Positions 23,755-34,604 of a stretch of 64,000 nucleotides of DNA are shown one piece after another. Within the stretch, counting starts at the first letter, position 1, and each line of letters starts with the position of its first letter. The position numbers and the translations under genes are program-made. Source of the stretch: Ignelater luminosus (taxonomy: Eukaryota > Arthropoda > Insecta > Coleoptera > Elateridae). The notes below the pieces were generated by a model. The model saw nothing but the letters and a program-made list of their open reading frames with translations. It ran no database searches and was not told where the DNA came from. The stretch lies in assembly GCA_011009095.1 (NCBI GenBank), contig VTPC01007054.1:109628-173627 (forward strand). The letters run 5' to 3'.

Positions 23755-23805
23755 ACATTACAAAACAAAAATACAAAAATCAGAAAATTTAAGTACACTG
23801 TTCAT
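23755..23805 (-). pseudogene. 5' half of the split SVWC exon 1
   Basis: From the ATG at 23805 the minus strand reads MNSVLKFSDFCIFVL and then a stop. It aligns without gaps to the signal-peptide codons of the SVWC gene at 24683-25293, up to the point where the LINE begins. Joined across the LINE, the sequence lines up with the exon 1 half at 20600-20642. The TAA in the signal peptide shows it was, or has become, non-functional. Confidence 0.7.
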
Positions 23806-24680
23806 TATCGCAACAAATCTTTTAATTAGTAACCTTGATAAATTAATAACCTCTTTTTATGTAATAATGTTGTTAATTATCCTTTTCAAACAGTGAAGTT
23901 CTGTTATATCCTTCAATCTAAAGTATCTCTTAATCAAAATTGAAGAAACTGAAAAAATACTGATTTTTTGTATTGCAATAATAAAATAAACAGATCACTA
24001 CATCGGTTATCATTAGCTTAAAAGCAAACTTTTTGGTATACCATAATATTGCATTACCAATTCTGAGGTTGATCATTTTTTTAAATGTGTAAGTGCATAG
24101 AGCTTTTTGATTTGTCAAGGTATAATTAGGCAAAATCAATGTATTTCTAGTTTTACAAAAATGTAGATTTTAGTTTTTGTTGCCTAAATGCAGTTAAAGA
24201 AATTCTAACTAAATGGTCTTATATATATGGGGCGGTTAAGAAAGAAAACGGAATTTATTGCTATTTTTCTAATTTAATCTATGATTTAAGAAAGTATAGA
24301 ATAGCTTTCATTTGATACCTTCTAAAAATATCTGTTTTGAGTCTGCAGTTTTTCTGCTATAAAAAGGGAAATTCATTTCTTTGAATTTCAAATGCCTGTG
24401 ACCTCTTACAAGTATGAAGTTTTTGATTTCATTTTAACTAACTTTTAGTTGGGCGTTATATTTTATATAGCAGCAGCATAGTTTCTACCAATCTTACGAA
24501 ACTTTTCAAATTGCACCTTTAAAAATGATAATTATAATTAAAACTCGATTGTACTACTTGCAATACTTTAATTCAGATTTAATACTCATAAAAATAAAAT
24601 TGTAATATATATGTTAGATACAAAATTAAAAATTAACAAGATCAAATATTTTTCTTCGCACTAAAAACAGGACAACATCA
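23806..24680. other. AT-rich spacer
   Basis: No gene is supported between the split exon and SVWC gene 3. A CATAAAAAG word (minus strand, near 23855) is the only TATA-like sequence upstream of the dead exon. Confidence 0.35.
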
Positions 24681-24682
24681 TA

Positions 24683-25293
24683 TTAACATTTAATGTGTGG
24701 ACAACAATCCGGGTATGGCTTTGATAAATCCTCGTCTGTTACTTTGCAATGTTCAGGACCACTAACAGTTCCACACCTGTTAAATACATGTAATTAAAAA
24801 CAAAAGCAAATTAAATTTATTTTTAAATTTTGATGTGGAAAGCCTACCCTGCATATTGTATCAAACCACCTTGTCCGCATGACACTCTAACGCATGCACC
24901 TTCCTGTGTTTTTTCTTCTCCAAGTTCCATAGCACCTACGCCTTTGGTTTCACTATAGCAATGTCCTGGATGATCTGTAATCAGAACATTTATTTTGATG
25001 ACTTATGCACATAATTCCGTTTGATAAGAAAGAGAAAAGTAGCGTACACTGCTTAATATGATATACTTTTCATATTCACGTTTTGGTTAAAGCAGCATAG
25101 TAACAGGTTCTAAACACGTATGGCGTTTTGTAACATTTTTCTTCACTTTCTGATATTTTATTATTAGTAATAAAATTATGTTGATAAAACAGAAATTACC
25201 TTTGCTGTTGTCAGTTTGTTCGAGAGCAGTCCATCCATGAGCAATATTACAAAGTAATAAGGCAGAAATAATAAAAGTAAGTGGACTCTTCAT
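24683..25293 (-). CDS. Secreted SVWC-domain protein 3 (three exons)
   Basis: The exons are 25200-25293, 24848-24974 and 24683-24776, giving 104 residues. Exon 1 encodes a signal peptide (MKSPLTFIISALLLCNIAHG) followed by WTALEQTDNSK. Exon 2 has HPGHCYSETKGVGAMELGEE and three cysteines. Exon 3 has CGTVSGPEHCK, LSKPYPDCCP and a terminal cysteine. All eight SVWC cysteines are present. Introns are 225 and 71 bp with GT-AG borders. It has a clear TATA box 76 bp upstream of the ATG. The pseudogene at 20265-20642 is its nearest visible relative. The protein is expected to be secreted. By family analogy an immune or stress role is possible but not shown. Confidence 0.92.
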
Positions 25294-25368
25294 TGTTATA
25301 TTATTAATATACAAATAACTGTTGAAAGAATATTCTTTTCATTTAAATATTTACTTAAATTCCTGTTA

Positions 25369-25410
25369 CTTATATACCAAGGCCATATCAAAGATCATAA
25401 GGTCACGATC
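25369..25410 (-). promoter_or_regulatory. TATA box and shared upstream element of SVWC gene 3
   Basis: Minus-strand TATATAAG at 25369-25376 lies 76 bp upstream of the ATG. The word TTTGATAT follows at 25385-25392, preceded by a GACC word. The same two words occur with nearly the same spacing upstream of SVWC gene 4. Confidence 0.65.
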
Positions 25411-25439
25411 ACTTTAGTCACATCTTGTTTGTTATCGCA

Positions 25440-26588
25440 TAATTATACCTTTGATTATGCAACTGCGAGTTTTTCTTTAAATATATTTAATTTATTTATC
25501 TAAAGAAAAAAATATTACAAGAACAAACTTAAAAAGTTTAACATTTTTCAAAGAAATAATAATTATTACTTCAATAACGACAAGGTTTCTTGAAGCTTCA
25601 ACAAAGAATGTCTATTTTAAGTCTTTTCTAAGACCAGCAAATTTTGATTCTGTTAATCCCTTTATTAAAATCACAAATATATAGGAACTGTCAAAAAAGT
25701 TCTTTTGATAGAGATTGAAAGATCCTTAAAGAGCAGAACATTTTGGAGATTCCATGTATGATTAATATTGAAGAGAACCCTTAGGTAAATATTTTTATCA
25801 AGGAATCTGGAAGACTTAAAAGAAAATGTAGCAAGAAAAACTTTTTCGGTTCGAATAACTGGAACTGACCTGACTGATTTACAAAAATCAATATCAACAG
25901 TCAAGAGAAATTTTTACATGTTTTTCAGCAAAATAACGCTCCTAACAAGAACCATCAAATCCGCAGGAGCCTCAAAAGCAAAAAAAAAGCAAATTTTATG
26001 CTTTATTTCGCATCACTTGTACTTAATTATTTCATACATACAGATTGAAGGCGAGCCCAAGATTATATTTCAGAATATTCAGGGTCTATGTCAATGCTTC
26101 TTATAAACTAATGCAAAATGTATCGTAGTTCACAAAATCTCGAAAAATGCTGCCCTAATAATCTCTCATAGCCGTGCGTTCTGAAGTAGTCGCCTCAGTG
26201 GCCTAAGGTCTAAGGCCAGCCCTGATAAAGCGTTTCCTAATTAGTTATGCACTACCAGAATCGTTAGAAGATGTGGAAAGTACCAAGTTAGGTCCGTGGC
26301 AGCATAACAGCTAGCATTTTTAAGATTGATGGCATCGAAATCATCTGCATCAACTTCAGACAAGAAACAAATGGAGTAATATCTTCATATAGTCTGTGGT
26401 ATTACAAATTAATTAAAACCTTTTCTATTAGGAAGGAACATTATTCGCATCGTGATGGTTCATCCAAATAAAGGTAACATAGTGCGCTTCGTAACTGTAC
26501 CAGTGATCTGCGCAAAAGTGCAGTAGGCTTTACCAATCTGCAAAGTATGATGTCTGCGACTTCAAAGGAGGCGGTATATACCCGTATC
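25440..26588. other. Spacer with no recognised gene
   Basis: No feature could be supported. A GC-richer patch at 26170-26240 contains short repeated GGCC-type words and may be repeat debris. Confidence 0.35.
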
Positions 26589-26590
26589 TA

Positions 26591-28255
26591 CAGGGTGATT
26601 CTTAACTTCTCTTTTTCTTTTTAAAGGATAGTAGAGGGGCATAAAAGGAATCGATCTACGTTAAATTGCATCAACCACAGTCGTATATTTTCAGAGTTGG
26701 AATAACTGGGTACCGTGTTTTAGAAACTCTGTACATAATACAATAATTTAAAAACTGGCCTAGCCTTGACTTGGAGCATCTGCGTGGCCTACGGCTACTA
26801 CAAGTAGAAATCAAATTGCTATACACAGATAACTTTGTTTATTAAATTGGAAGTCAAACAAGCAACGTTAAATACATTAATTATTAGAAGATTGTAACAA
26901 ATTTAAATTATGTTGAAGGAATGGTAAAGAAAGAACAATAGTTATAATAACTGTTCAAAATTACGACCTCTAGCTTAGACACACAGTCTAGCACGTCGAA
27001 TCCAAAATTGGACACAAGCTTGAAGACAGGTAGTAATCTGTCCTTATAAACCACTGATTTCATATGCGCTCATAAATTAAAAAAACCGGGCCTCTACGAC
27101 CGGCCCATCAACCAGGGAAAACGGTATTTGGTTGTTGTTGCACCATTCTATCACAATCTGGGGGAACCACATACGCCGACGGACATCTAATGAAACATCT
27201 TCTAGAAGCTCTAGAAGGGCGTTTTGCAGAAAATTTAAATATACTCTCTCAGTCATTCGGTTGGGCAAGGTAAATGGGTAAATTTACAATTCCAGCAAAA
27301 ACATTGATTGAAACTCTCTACTGATAATTGGATCCGTGTATGACGTGAAGATTTCTACATTACAGTAGTGCATATTGTGGAAGTTTATAATTCTGTTCCT
27401 TGTGAAGATGGATTCATCGCAAGTCAATACATTTATCGAAAAATTGGAATTCTTCAGATTCTGTTCCACAGAGCCATTCATTTCCAAATCGAAAGCGGTG
27501 TTCATATTCCCTTGGTGCTAGAGCTTGTACACTCTACACATGGCACGAGTACAGTATAATTCGTCGTACATCGTCCGTCAAACAGTGGATTATAAGGTAT
27601 TGACTTTTCGAGAAATTTGACGCGTGCTTAAGGCGGGATCTTCTTCAATTAAATCTATGATTTCATCATCAATAGCGTGCCTCTTTGCTCGAGAGCCTTT
27701 CTTACGTTCTTATCGTGAAGTGCTCTTTGAATTAGAAACACAAACGTTGGAGATGTAGGATGTTTTCTATTGGGAAAACACTGCATGAAATCGTGCAGTT
27801 GCGGCAGCATTTTGTATTGCTTCACCGTAAACTATTATCATGTCTGCAAATTCTTCATTTGTATACATTCTTCCATTCAGCACAGAATGGAAGATTATGG
27901 AAAATGATTTAATCAGTTATCAATCTTTAGCACTACGAAAGGGGTACACAATGATAGAATTAAACAAGTAAGTATTTTTTTTTCGTAAGTAGACACGTTT
28001 TTTCCAAAAATCATAGCGACTACAAAGTTAACTATTTTGGAGCTAGAAATGGTCAAAATCAAAGTGGCTAGATGAGCTATGCCTACTGAACATGTCAGCA
28101 CAAACTTTCAGATATCAAACGGTGAGTCCAATTATTTAAAGCGTTATATCTTCGAAACTATGAAAATTTTGTTAATGCAATTTACCATAGATCAGTTTCT
28201 TTCATGCCTTCCTCTTACTCTTTAAGAGGAAAAAAGCAAGTTGAGAATCACCCTG
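26591..28255 (-). mobile_element. Degenerate Tc1/mariner-superfamily transposon with about 85-bp TIRs
   Basis: The ends begin CAGGGTGATTCT on both sides and remain similar for about 85 bp. TA duplications are at 26589-26590 and 28256-28257. The 1665-bp interior carries a decayed transposase on the minus strand, so the element is dead but complete in outline. Confidence 0.85.
26960..27875 (-). pseudogene. Decayed transposase of the 26591-28255 element
   Basis: The minus strand starts near 27870 with MYTNEEFADMIIVYGEAIQN, the N-terminus of a common insect transposase. It continues as DDEIIDLIEEDPALSTRQIS, NVLTCDESIFTRN (first catalytic Asp), YLNFLQNALLELLEDVSL and DVRRRMWF near 27170. The second and third catalytic motifs after MWF are scrambled. 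Stops and frameshifts are scattered throughout. The relic at 2765-3330 and the fragment in the 22-kb foldback are of related type. Confidence 0.8.
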
Positions 28256-28257
28256 TA

Positions 28258-29058
28258 TATAGACTCAAGTTCTACGCACAAGCACAAATTTTTTTTTGAG
28301 AGAGCGTCAGAGACCAACAGTCGGACGACGTCAAATGAAATGGGTACCTCTACCCTGTAAGCAGCTGGACTTTTACGCATCATTGGTAAAAATTTTAAAG
28401 AAGCCATGGCCTTATGAATGAATCTGACGATGCCTTTAACCTGCACACATTCATCAATGGCCCAAGCAATGGCACAATGCACAGAACTTACTTGTTAATT
28501 GACGTGAAGCATGCATACAACATAACGGCAACCACTTTGAACAATTTTATTGTTTTTTGTCAACTAGTTATTTTTTAAGATTTAGTATACCAAGTATACA
28601 GTATATAATACACTATATCAGCAATCCTTGAAACTCGGCTGTGGGTACACTATAATTTTTTACTCCAAAATCACCTGTCTCTAGGGTTATGTCCACAGCT
28701 TTTGAATCACTCTGTATATTTTATTACTTAATGTTAATTTACACTTGTGTATTTGTTAATTAATTTGTATATCTGTTGATTAATTTTCAATATGACGTGT
28801 CCTATACAATTGTAATGTACTGCCAAAAGAAATAAAAAGAAATATTATTTTATTATTATTATTAGGGCGATCGACACTCCTAGGTCAAAACATGGACATA
28901 TGGTAATAAAAGGAATCTCAAACTATGAACGTTACTGTGCTACTGCTTAATAAACTACTCCAATTCAAATATAGACATTTTCAAAATATAAAATCTATTC
29001 AGTGAATATAAAACAAACAAAAAATAAAATTCACCGTTTTCATCCACAAGGAAAATTA
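28258..29058. other. Spacer with TE ends
   Basis: No gene is supported. An open frame on the minus strand at 28222-28482 has no recognised motif. A word CTCTGTATA near 28710 resembles the end of another TA-inserting element, but its partner was not found. Confidence 0.35.
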
Positions 29059-29059
29059 A

Positions 29060-30500
29060 GAAAGCATGCACTTCTTCTTCTTGATGTGCACGTCCATTAC
29101 TGGGAGTTTGCGACAACAATTTCCATTTCGTTTCTATTTCTAGCTGTATGAATTAGTAACTGTACGCTTCGCAGTTCTGTCCACTGTCTTATATTCTTAT
29201 ATTCTGCCGATTCCTCTTTTGCCATTCTCGATCTTTCCTTTTATGATCAGTTGTAGCAGCTGGTATTTGGGGTTTCTCATGATGTGTCCGAGATATGTTG
29301 TTTTTCGCTTTTTTATTGTCATAAAAAGTTCACGTTCTCTATTGATTCTTCTTAGCACTTCTTCATTGTAGTCTTGCAGTCCATGGTATTTTAAGGATTC
29401 TTCGGTACAGCCACATCTTGAAAGCTTCTAATTTGCTGATGTTAGTTTTTAATGTCCAACATTTCACTCCGTTAAGTAGCATTAACCACACGTACTTTAC
29501 GAAATTTTAAGAAAGTGCTACGTGTCTTCTCAATTCACTATCGTATTTCCGTATCTGATGCCCAATTCTCACAAAGCCAGGTTTCAAGATATTTAAACCT
29601 TTGAAGCCTTTCTATACGAGCATGTTTGGAGAAAATGCTAGCGTCCTTGAATCTGTCAAGCTTTCTGATGTTGATATCTAGACCATTCTTTTGCTGCATT
29701 TGCCTACTTTGTTGAGGAGTAGGAGGTTTTTTAAATGATCTGCAACTAGGACGGTGTCGTTGGCATAGTGTATATTGTTGATCTAGACTCCGTTGATTTT
29801 AACTTCCTTCTTACAGTCTTCGAGAGCTTCTTGAGTTATTTTTTCTGAATATAATTTAAATAAAACAGGAGACAAAACACATCCGTTACGCCTCTAGAGA
29901 TTTGTACGGCTTTTGTTTCTTTGTTGTCTATTTTTACCTATGCTGTTTGATGCCAGTAAAAATTCTCAATGCATCTTATGTCCCTAGAGTCGATGTCTAA
30001 TTTCTTAAGAATTTGCATGAGTTTATGGTGTTGAACTTTGTCAAATGCTTTCTCATAGTCTACGAAGCACAAGCACTTATCCCATCTTTGATCGTAGCAG
30101 TCCTGTACCATTACGTGTGTTGCTGTCATTGCTTCTCTTGTTCCAACCCCTTGCCTAAATCCAAATTGCCAATTTCGGATAACATTTTTGCATTTTATCT
30201 ATATTCTTTGGTGTATAAGTTTTAGAAATATTTTTAAAGTGTGGCTCATTAGACTGATTAGCGGATGTTCTTTGTACCTTCTTGTGTTCATCTTTTTAGG
30301 CAACGGAATAAATGCTGATGCCAACCATTTAGAGAGATACTGACCAGTTTGGAATATTTTGTTAAATATTAGGTGTAGTCTTCTCACGCCTCTTTTGTCC
30401 ATTCGCACCTACCGCTTTATTGTTATGGGATAAATTCATGGCTCTTTCTACTTCAACTCTTGTAATTGGGAATAACTCTTCTCCAATTTTGGACACAAAC
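29060..30500 (-). mobile_element. LINE retrotransposon fragment, same type as at 20.6 kb
   Basis: On the minus strand it reads as FPITRVEVERAMNLSHNN near 30470, LASAFIPLPKKMNTRRYKE and LISLMSHTLKIFLKLIHQRI near 30200-30330. CFVDYEKAFDKVQHHKLMQIL follows near 30050 (RT A-box with the catalytic Asp), then a C-terminal region with RNPKYQLLQLIIKGKIEN near 29260. Stops and frame changes make it dead, and it is 5'-truncated. It ends in a GAA-rich tail, as does the LINE at 20643. It lies where exons 2 and 3 of the SVWC relic at 30559 would be expected. Confidence 0.8.
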
Positions 30501-30558
30501 ATCAAAGACGCTGACAACAAGTTAAATTACTAATTCCGTAAGGTTTTTATACTATGCC

Positions 30559-30651
30559 CTTGGTATTGTCCGTATATTCAAGAGCAGTCCATCCGTGAAC
30601 AACATTACTAAGTAATAATATAAAAATGAAAAAGCTTAAGACACTATTTAT
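30559..30651 (-). pseudogene. Orphan SVWC exon 1 (relic)
   Basis: The minus strand reads SVLSFFIFILLLSNVVHGWTALEYTDN with the conserved signal peptide and GWTALE motif of SVWC gene 3. The start codon position (30649-30651) reads ATA, and the donor GT after the exon reads GG. No exons 2 and 3 were found downstream. A LINE begins about 60 bp away. The upstream TATA region is still recognisable. Confidence 0.8.
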
Positions 30652-30738
30652 AGTTGAAGCAAATATTTACACAAGTATCTTAAACAATTTTTTTCTATTA
30701 CATAATAATACTTACAATTTATTAACTTTGAGCCTTTT

Positions 30739-30770
30739 TTATATACGAAAACTTTGACAAAGGTCACGGG
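30739..30770 (-). promoter_or_regulatory. Relic promoter of the dead SVWC exon
   Basis: Minus-strand TATATAA at 30739-30745 is preceded by GACCTTTG near 30759-30766. It resembles the blocks in front of SVWC genes 3 and 4, although spacing to the former start codon is about 12 bp longer. Confidence 0.5.
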
Positions 30771-30771
30771 T

Positions 30772-31400
30772 CATCATTATCACATAGCATGGTAACACAG
30801 TTTTGTATTTTTTGTTTATTTTATTATTTATAAAATTAAGTATCACAAGCACTAGAAGAAATTATCTCACGATAATATGTATGTACTTTACCTTGAATGA
30901 TGTAACTAAAAAAGATAGAAAACTCCAATCCTTTGTAAAATTGCAAATGTAGTACTTGTACGTAAAAGAATAAGTCTAATAATGTCGGTGAGTCTAAAAT
31001 ATGGTAACCTCAAGAAGTCTAAACTATTCTTAATTGCATAATGAAAGCTATTAAAAACGTTTTGCAATATCGAGATTGTGTTTAAAATAACAGTTATCAA
31101 CAAGTGCTGAAGTCCTCTTCCATAGTTTCTTGAGAATCCAAAAAATTGACAAAACCTTACATTTCTACATTTTTACAATATTTACCAGAGGTAACTGTTA
31201 TAAAGGCTACTCCACTGTAATATTTTTTCTTAGGGTTGTCAAGCACAATTAGTTGCAGCATTCAAGTAGTTTTTATTTATGAATATTATTGTACAGCAAG
31301 ACTATATTAATATTGTTATAATCAAAACATAAAATTAAAATTAACAGAACAATCAAAGAAATGCATTTTTTGTCAATAGAAGTTGTAACAAAATTACCAG
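30772..31400. other. Spacer
   Basis: No gene is supported between the relic promoter and the 3' end of SVWC gene 4. An open frame at 30906-31103 on the minus strand has no recognisable motif. Confidence 0.35.
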
Positions 31401-31401
31401 A

Positions 31402-31977
31402 TTAACATTTAACGTCTGGGCAACAGTCTGGGTATGGTTTTGATAAGTCTTCTGGTATATATTTACAACGTCCTGGAATAGCAACTGGATGACATCTAAA
31501 AGTATGTAAACAAAGGTTTATTAATTTTATTTTTTATATCATCAATACCATGCTTACCCGGAATATTGAATATAACCATGCTCCAAGCATTCAATTTCAA
31601 GGCATTTACCTTTCTGGGTTTTGACTTCTCCCCGTTCCATAGCTCCTACTCCTTCTTTTTCACTGTAGCAATACCCTGGATGATCTATAATTAAAAGGTC
31701 AAAAGGTCAATTTGCTTCTTAATATATCTAAAACTTAACTTCCTTTTTTAGCTTTTCTACGGTCTTAGTGACAAACCGAAATCAACTCTTAATTAATATA
31801 TTTTCGTGTACTTACAAACAAGACGCAATACTAATTTTAATATATTCCACAAATTATTTAAATTAAACGTATGTAAAAGTTACCTGGGATGTTGTCACTT
31901 GGTTCAACTAGAACTTGCCCATTACTAACGAAAAATAGTAATCCAAAAATAAAAAAGATGAGTACACTACACTTCAT
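31402..31977 (-). CDS. Secreted SVWC-domain protein 4 (three exons)
   Basis: The exons are 31884-31977, 31558-31684 and 31402-31495, giving 104 residues. Exon 1 encodes a signal peptide ending VSNG, then QVLVEPSDNIP in place of the WTALE motif. Exon 2 has HPGYCYSEKEGVGAMERGE and three cysteines. Exon 3 has GCHPVAIPGRCK, LSKPYPDCCPDVKC and the stop. The eight-cysteine SVWC pattern is complete, although the usual CG after cysteine 4 reads CH. Introns are 199 and 62 bp. A TATA box stands 76 bp upstream of the ATG, the same distance as in gene 3. It is predicted to be secreted, and its specific role is unknown. Confidence 0.92.
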
Positions 31978-32052
31978 TGCTGCAGCAAATATGTATATTT
32001 CCGTAACCTTGTTAGAAATTAGTTTTTGTTGCATAATATTAACTCTGCGGTG

Positions 32053-32085
32053 CTTATATACTTATGCACATATCAAAGGTCGTAG
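32053..32085 (-). promoter_or_regulatory. TATA box and shared upstream element of SVWC gene 4
   Basis: Minus-strand TATATAAG at 32053-32060 is 76 bp upstream of the ATG. TTTGATAT at 32070-32077 is preceded by CGACC. The pairing and order match SVWC gene 3. Confidence 0.65.
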
Positions 32086-32099
32086 GTTATCATCTCAGT

Positions 32100-32780
32100 A
32101 ACTGTTTGTTGTGATCTCCTAAATCTTGCAGTTGTTTATAATTATAATTATTTGTTTATATTTTAAAAATTCATTTTTAGGCTAAAGAAAGATTATATTT
32201 CTTTACTACCATTAATTCGTAAACTATAAGCATTAAAATATCTTGGAACCTTTTGGATATTAATGCCAGAACTTTGTTGTTCACTTACAAAAGTTCCACA
32301 GAGAGATTGGAAGCATCTGGAGCAGTGTGTTTGATGGCAATGTTTCAAATAACTTATCATTCATTTAGAATTTTAAAATATAGCTAGACATGGTTTTCTG
32401 CCTGCAAAAATATGGCAAATTCAAATCCTACATAAGTATCAAGAGTTCCGGGATTAAAATGGTAAACAAATAGCTCATTCACTTAACTAACTTCTTGGAA
32501 ACCTCTATAAAACACCTTCTCAAGCCCCTTATCAAATTTTTTCACATTTTTAGGAATTTTGATAGGTATTGAAGAACAGAAAAGAATTTGTGAATCAGCT
32601 CCATTGATTTTAGTTGGGATTGCAAAATAAAAGTAGCGGTTTGGTTAACACCAGGTACATACATTTCTTCTAGAAAGCTGCAAGCTTACCAGGTATTATT
32701 TTTAAAAAATTAAATTGCCTCTTTAGGATGTATGCATATTTGTATCAAACCCATTCAGGAATGTGTGAAGTTCTAGGCCC
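32100..32780. other. Spacer
   Basis: No gene or element recognised. Confidence 0.35.
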
Positions 32781-32897
32781 GTTTACACTGATCTCGGTTG
32801 AATCTAACTAGAGCTTATCGTCTTCAATGCAATTATTAAAAATACAGCAACGGCTGTGTTTAGAAGGAATTTAAATTTGAGCGAGATCAGTATAAAC
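32781..32897. mobile_element. Small palindromic MITE (117 bp)
   Basis: The ends GTTTACACTGATCTCG (32781) and the reverse complement of CGAGATCAGTATAAAC (32882) differ at one base and face inward. There is no coding capacity. Confidence 0.6.
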
Positions 32898-33239
32898 AAG
32901 CTTCATAGGTCTTGTTCGTGAAAGATTCAGTACTGCTCAATATTTACGTAATGCTGAGCTGTAAAGCTGTAAAGCACCATAATCTCCTTTTAGGCATATC
33001 AAAACTGAAGATTTGACACGTTCCTCGATGCTAGCGGTGTATACTAACGCTTCGACAGGTTATGGTGCTCGCTAAGCAGGGTTTTTTTACGATTCTAAGA
33101 GGGCGATTGAGATACGAAGTTTAGCTTGGCATGGGATGAAACAGACTACTCTTTCATTATTTTCATAAAAATGTTTACACTTAACTTAGAAAATCTTTCG
33201 ATTTAAACTCTTTTGACTATTATTATACAGATTTTTTAA

Positions 33240-33700
33240 GAAAATGCATGGGAAATAATCCTATCGTATTTAGACGTGATATTCAATTACCACTTGCTAA
33301 GCTAAACATGTTCATGCAAAAGCAAGATTTTATAAACTTAACTGTAGAGATTGTAATGCAGTTTACATCGGTAGAACTGTAAGAGGTATAAATACAAGAA
33401 CAAAAGAACACTTCAAAGCTATAAAGAATAATAACAACAGTAAAACCAATTTCTCAGCCTTTGCAAATCATATATTAACAACAGAACACAATTTTTCAGC
33501 TTCGACTGATGTTACTGTACTACATGACACCACAGATTTCCAAAAAGGTTGTACCTATGAACAATTCAAAATATCTACTTATAACAAAAATCCACATCAT
33601 AAAATGTGTTGGCGAAAATATCTTGAATTACCGACCCTTGCTACATAATATACAACAATTCATATTGGTACACCCTATAATAGTTCACCTTGGTAGATTT
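33240..33700 (+). pseudogene. Penelope-like element fragment with GIY-YIG endonuclease
   Basis: The plus strand reads FYKLNCRDCNAVYIGRTVRG near 33330-33390, then INTRTKEHFKAIKNNNN, FANHILTTEHNFS and VTVLHDTTDFQKG. This is the GIY-YIG endonuclease domain: YK..C..C, VYIGRT, the catalytic arginine and the following helix with histidine. Penelope-like retroelements carry it after their reverse transcriptase. No RT was found upstream, so this is a 5'-truncated copy. The open frame closes near 33640. Confidence 0.75.
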
Positions 33701-34011
33701 ATATGGGTGTAAACACATTTGACATTCAACAATCTGATATCTGACATTCACAGTTCACATGTAGAACTTTCACTGAATGTATTAAAACTCTAATTTTGAT
33801 TTAATATTTAACGATGTTATTAATATTTTTATTATTGTTTAACAAATGTAAAAACTTTTAACAATGTAGAAGCAAGAACCGTAAACAAAAAACTTTTTTC
33901 TTTCTACAACATGATATTTTAAGGTAAGACGTCTATTGTGCTAAAAAATATTAAATATTAACTTAGGATAAATATCTCTCTTTTTAATTACAGTTTGTTT
34001 GAATTTCTTTC

Positions 34012-34062
34012 TCGCCTGAGGATGGTTAAAAAACTATTAGATTTAACCGAAACATGTAGCGA
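34012..34062 (+). ncRNA. Hammerhead ribozyme-like motif
   Basis: The plus strand shows the parts of a type I hammerhead in order. They are stem I strand TCGC (34012-34015), core CTGAGGA (34016-34022), an extra T, stem II GGTTAAA/TTTAACC (34024-34030 with 34042-34048), core GAAA, a short stem III (ACA/TGT, 34052-34057), A at the cleavage position (34058), and stem I partner GCGA (34059-34062). The single base between the core and stem II is unusual and may weaken or abolish activity. Hammerheads are known in Penelope-like elements, and a Penelope endonuclease lies about 300 bp upstream. Confidence 0.5.
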
Positions 34063-34604
34063 TCAGATAGAAGATTATTTGTAATTGAATAAATCTTGTG
34101 GAGAAGACTTTGAATTCTTTCTTGGTAATTTTTAACAAGACATTTTTAATTTGTTTGTTTTGTTAGTTTTTTAATGTGAAATTTTTAAATAAATCTTGAA
34201 AACTTCGACAGCTTCATTCTTAAAACTTAACACTTTAGTCGATTTGCATTTATATGAAGTTCTTGCTTAAAATGGCAAATAAATGCGCCTATTAAGATAC
34301 AAAAGCCGCCAAGTTACATGTAAGACATTTTTAGTAAATGACAAAAACTGTCTTCAGTCTAACTAACCAAAAAATTGACTTAAAGATTATATCATTGATT
34401 TGTGAAAGTGTATAGCGGCTGATGAATTAAACTTGAATTTAAATATGTCCAGGTACTTTCTGGGACTGTCAAAAAAGTATTGTCTTCTACTGCACAGTAC
34501 TATCTAGTTCTGCTTAACGTTTCCAAGTTCTACTTACATTCTGCTGCCACTTCCTGCCTACAGCTACCTGGCTACAACTGCCAGTTCTGCTTACAAGCAG
34601 GTTG

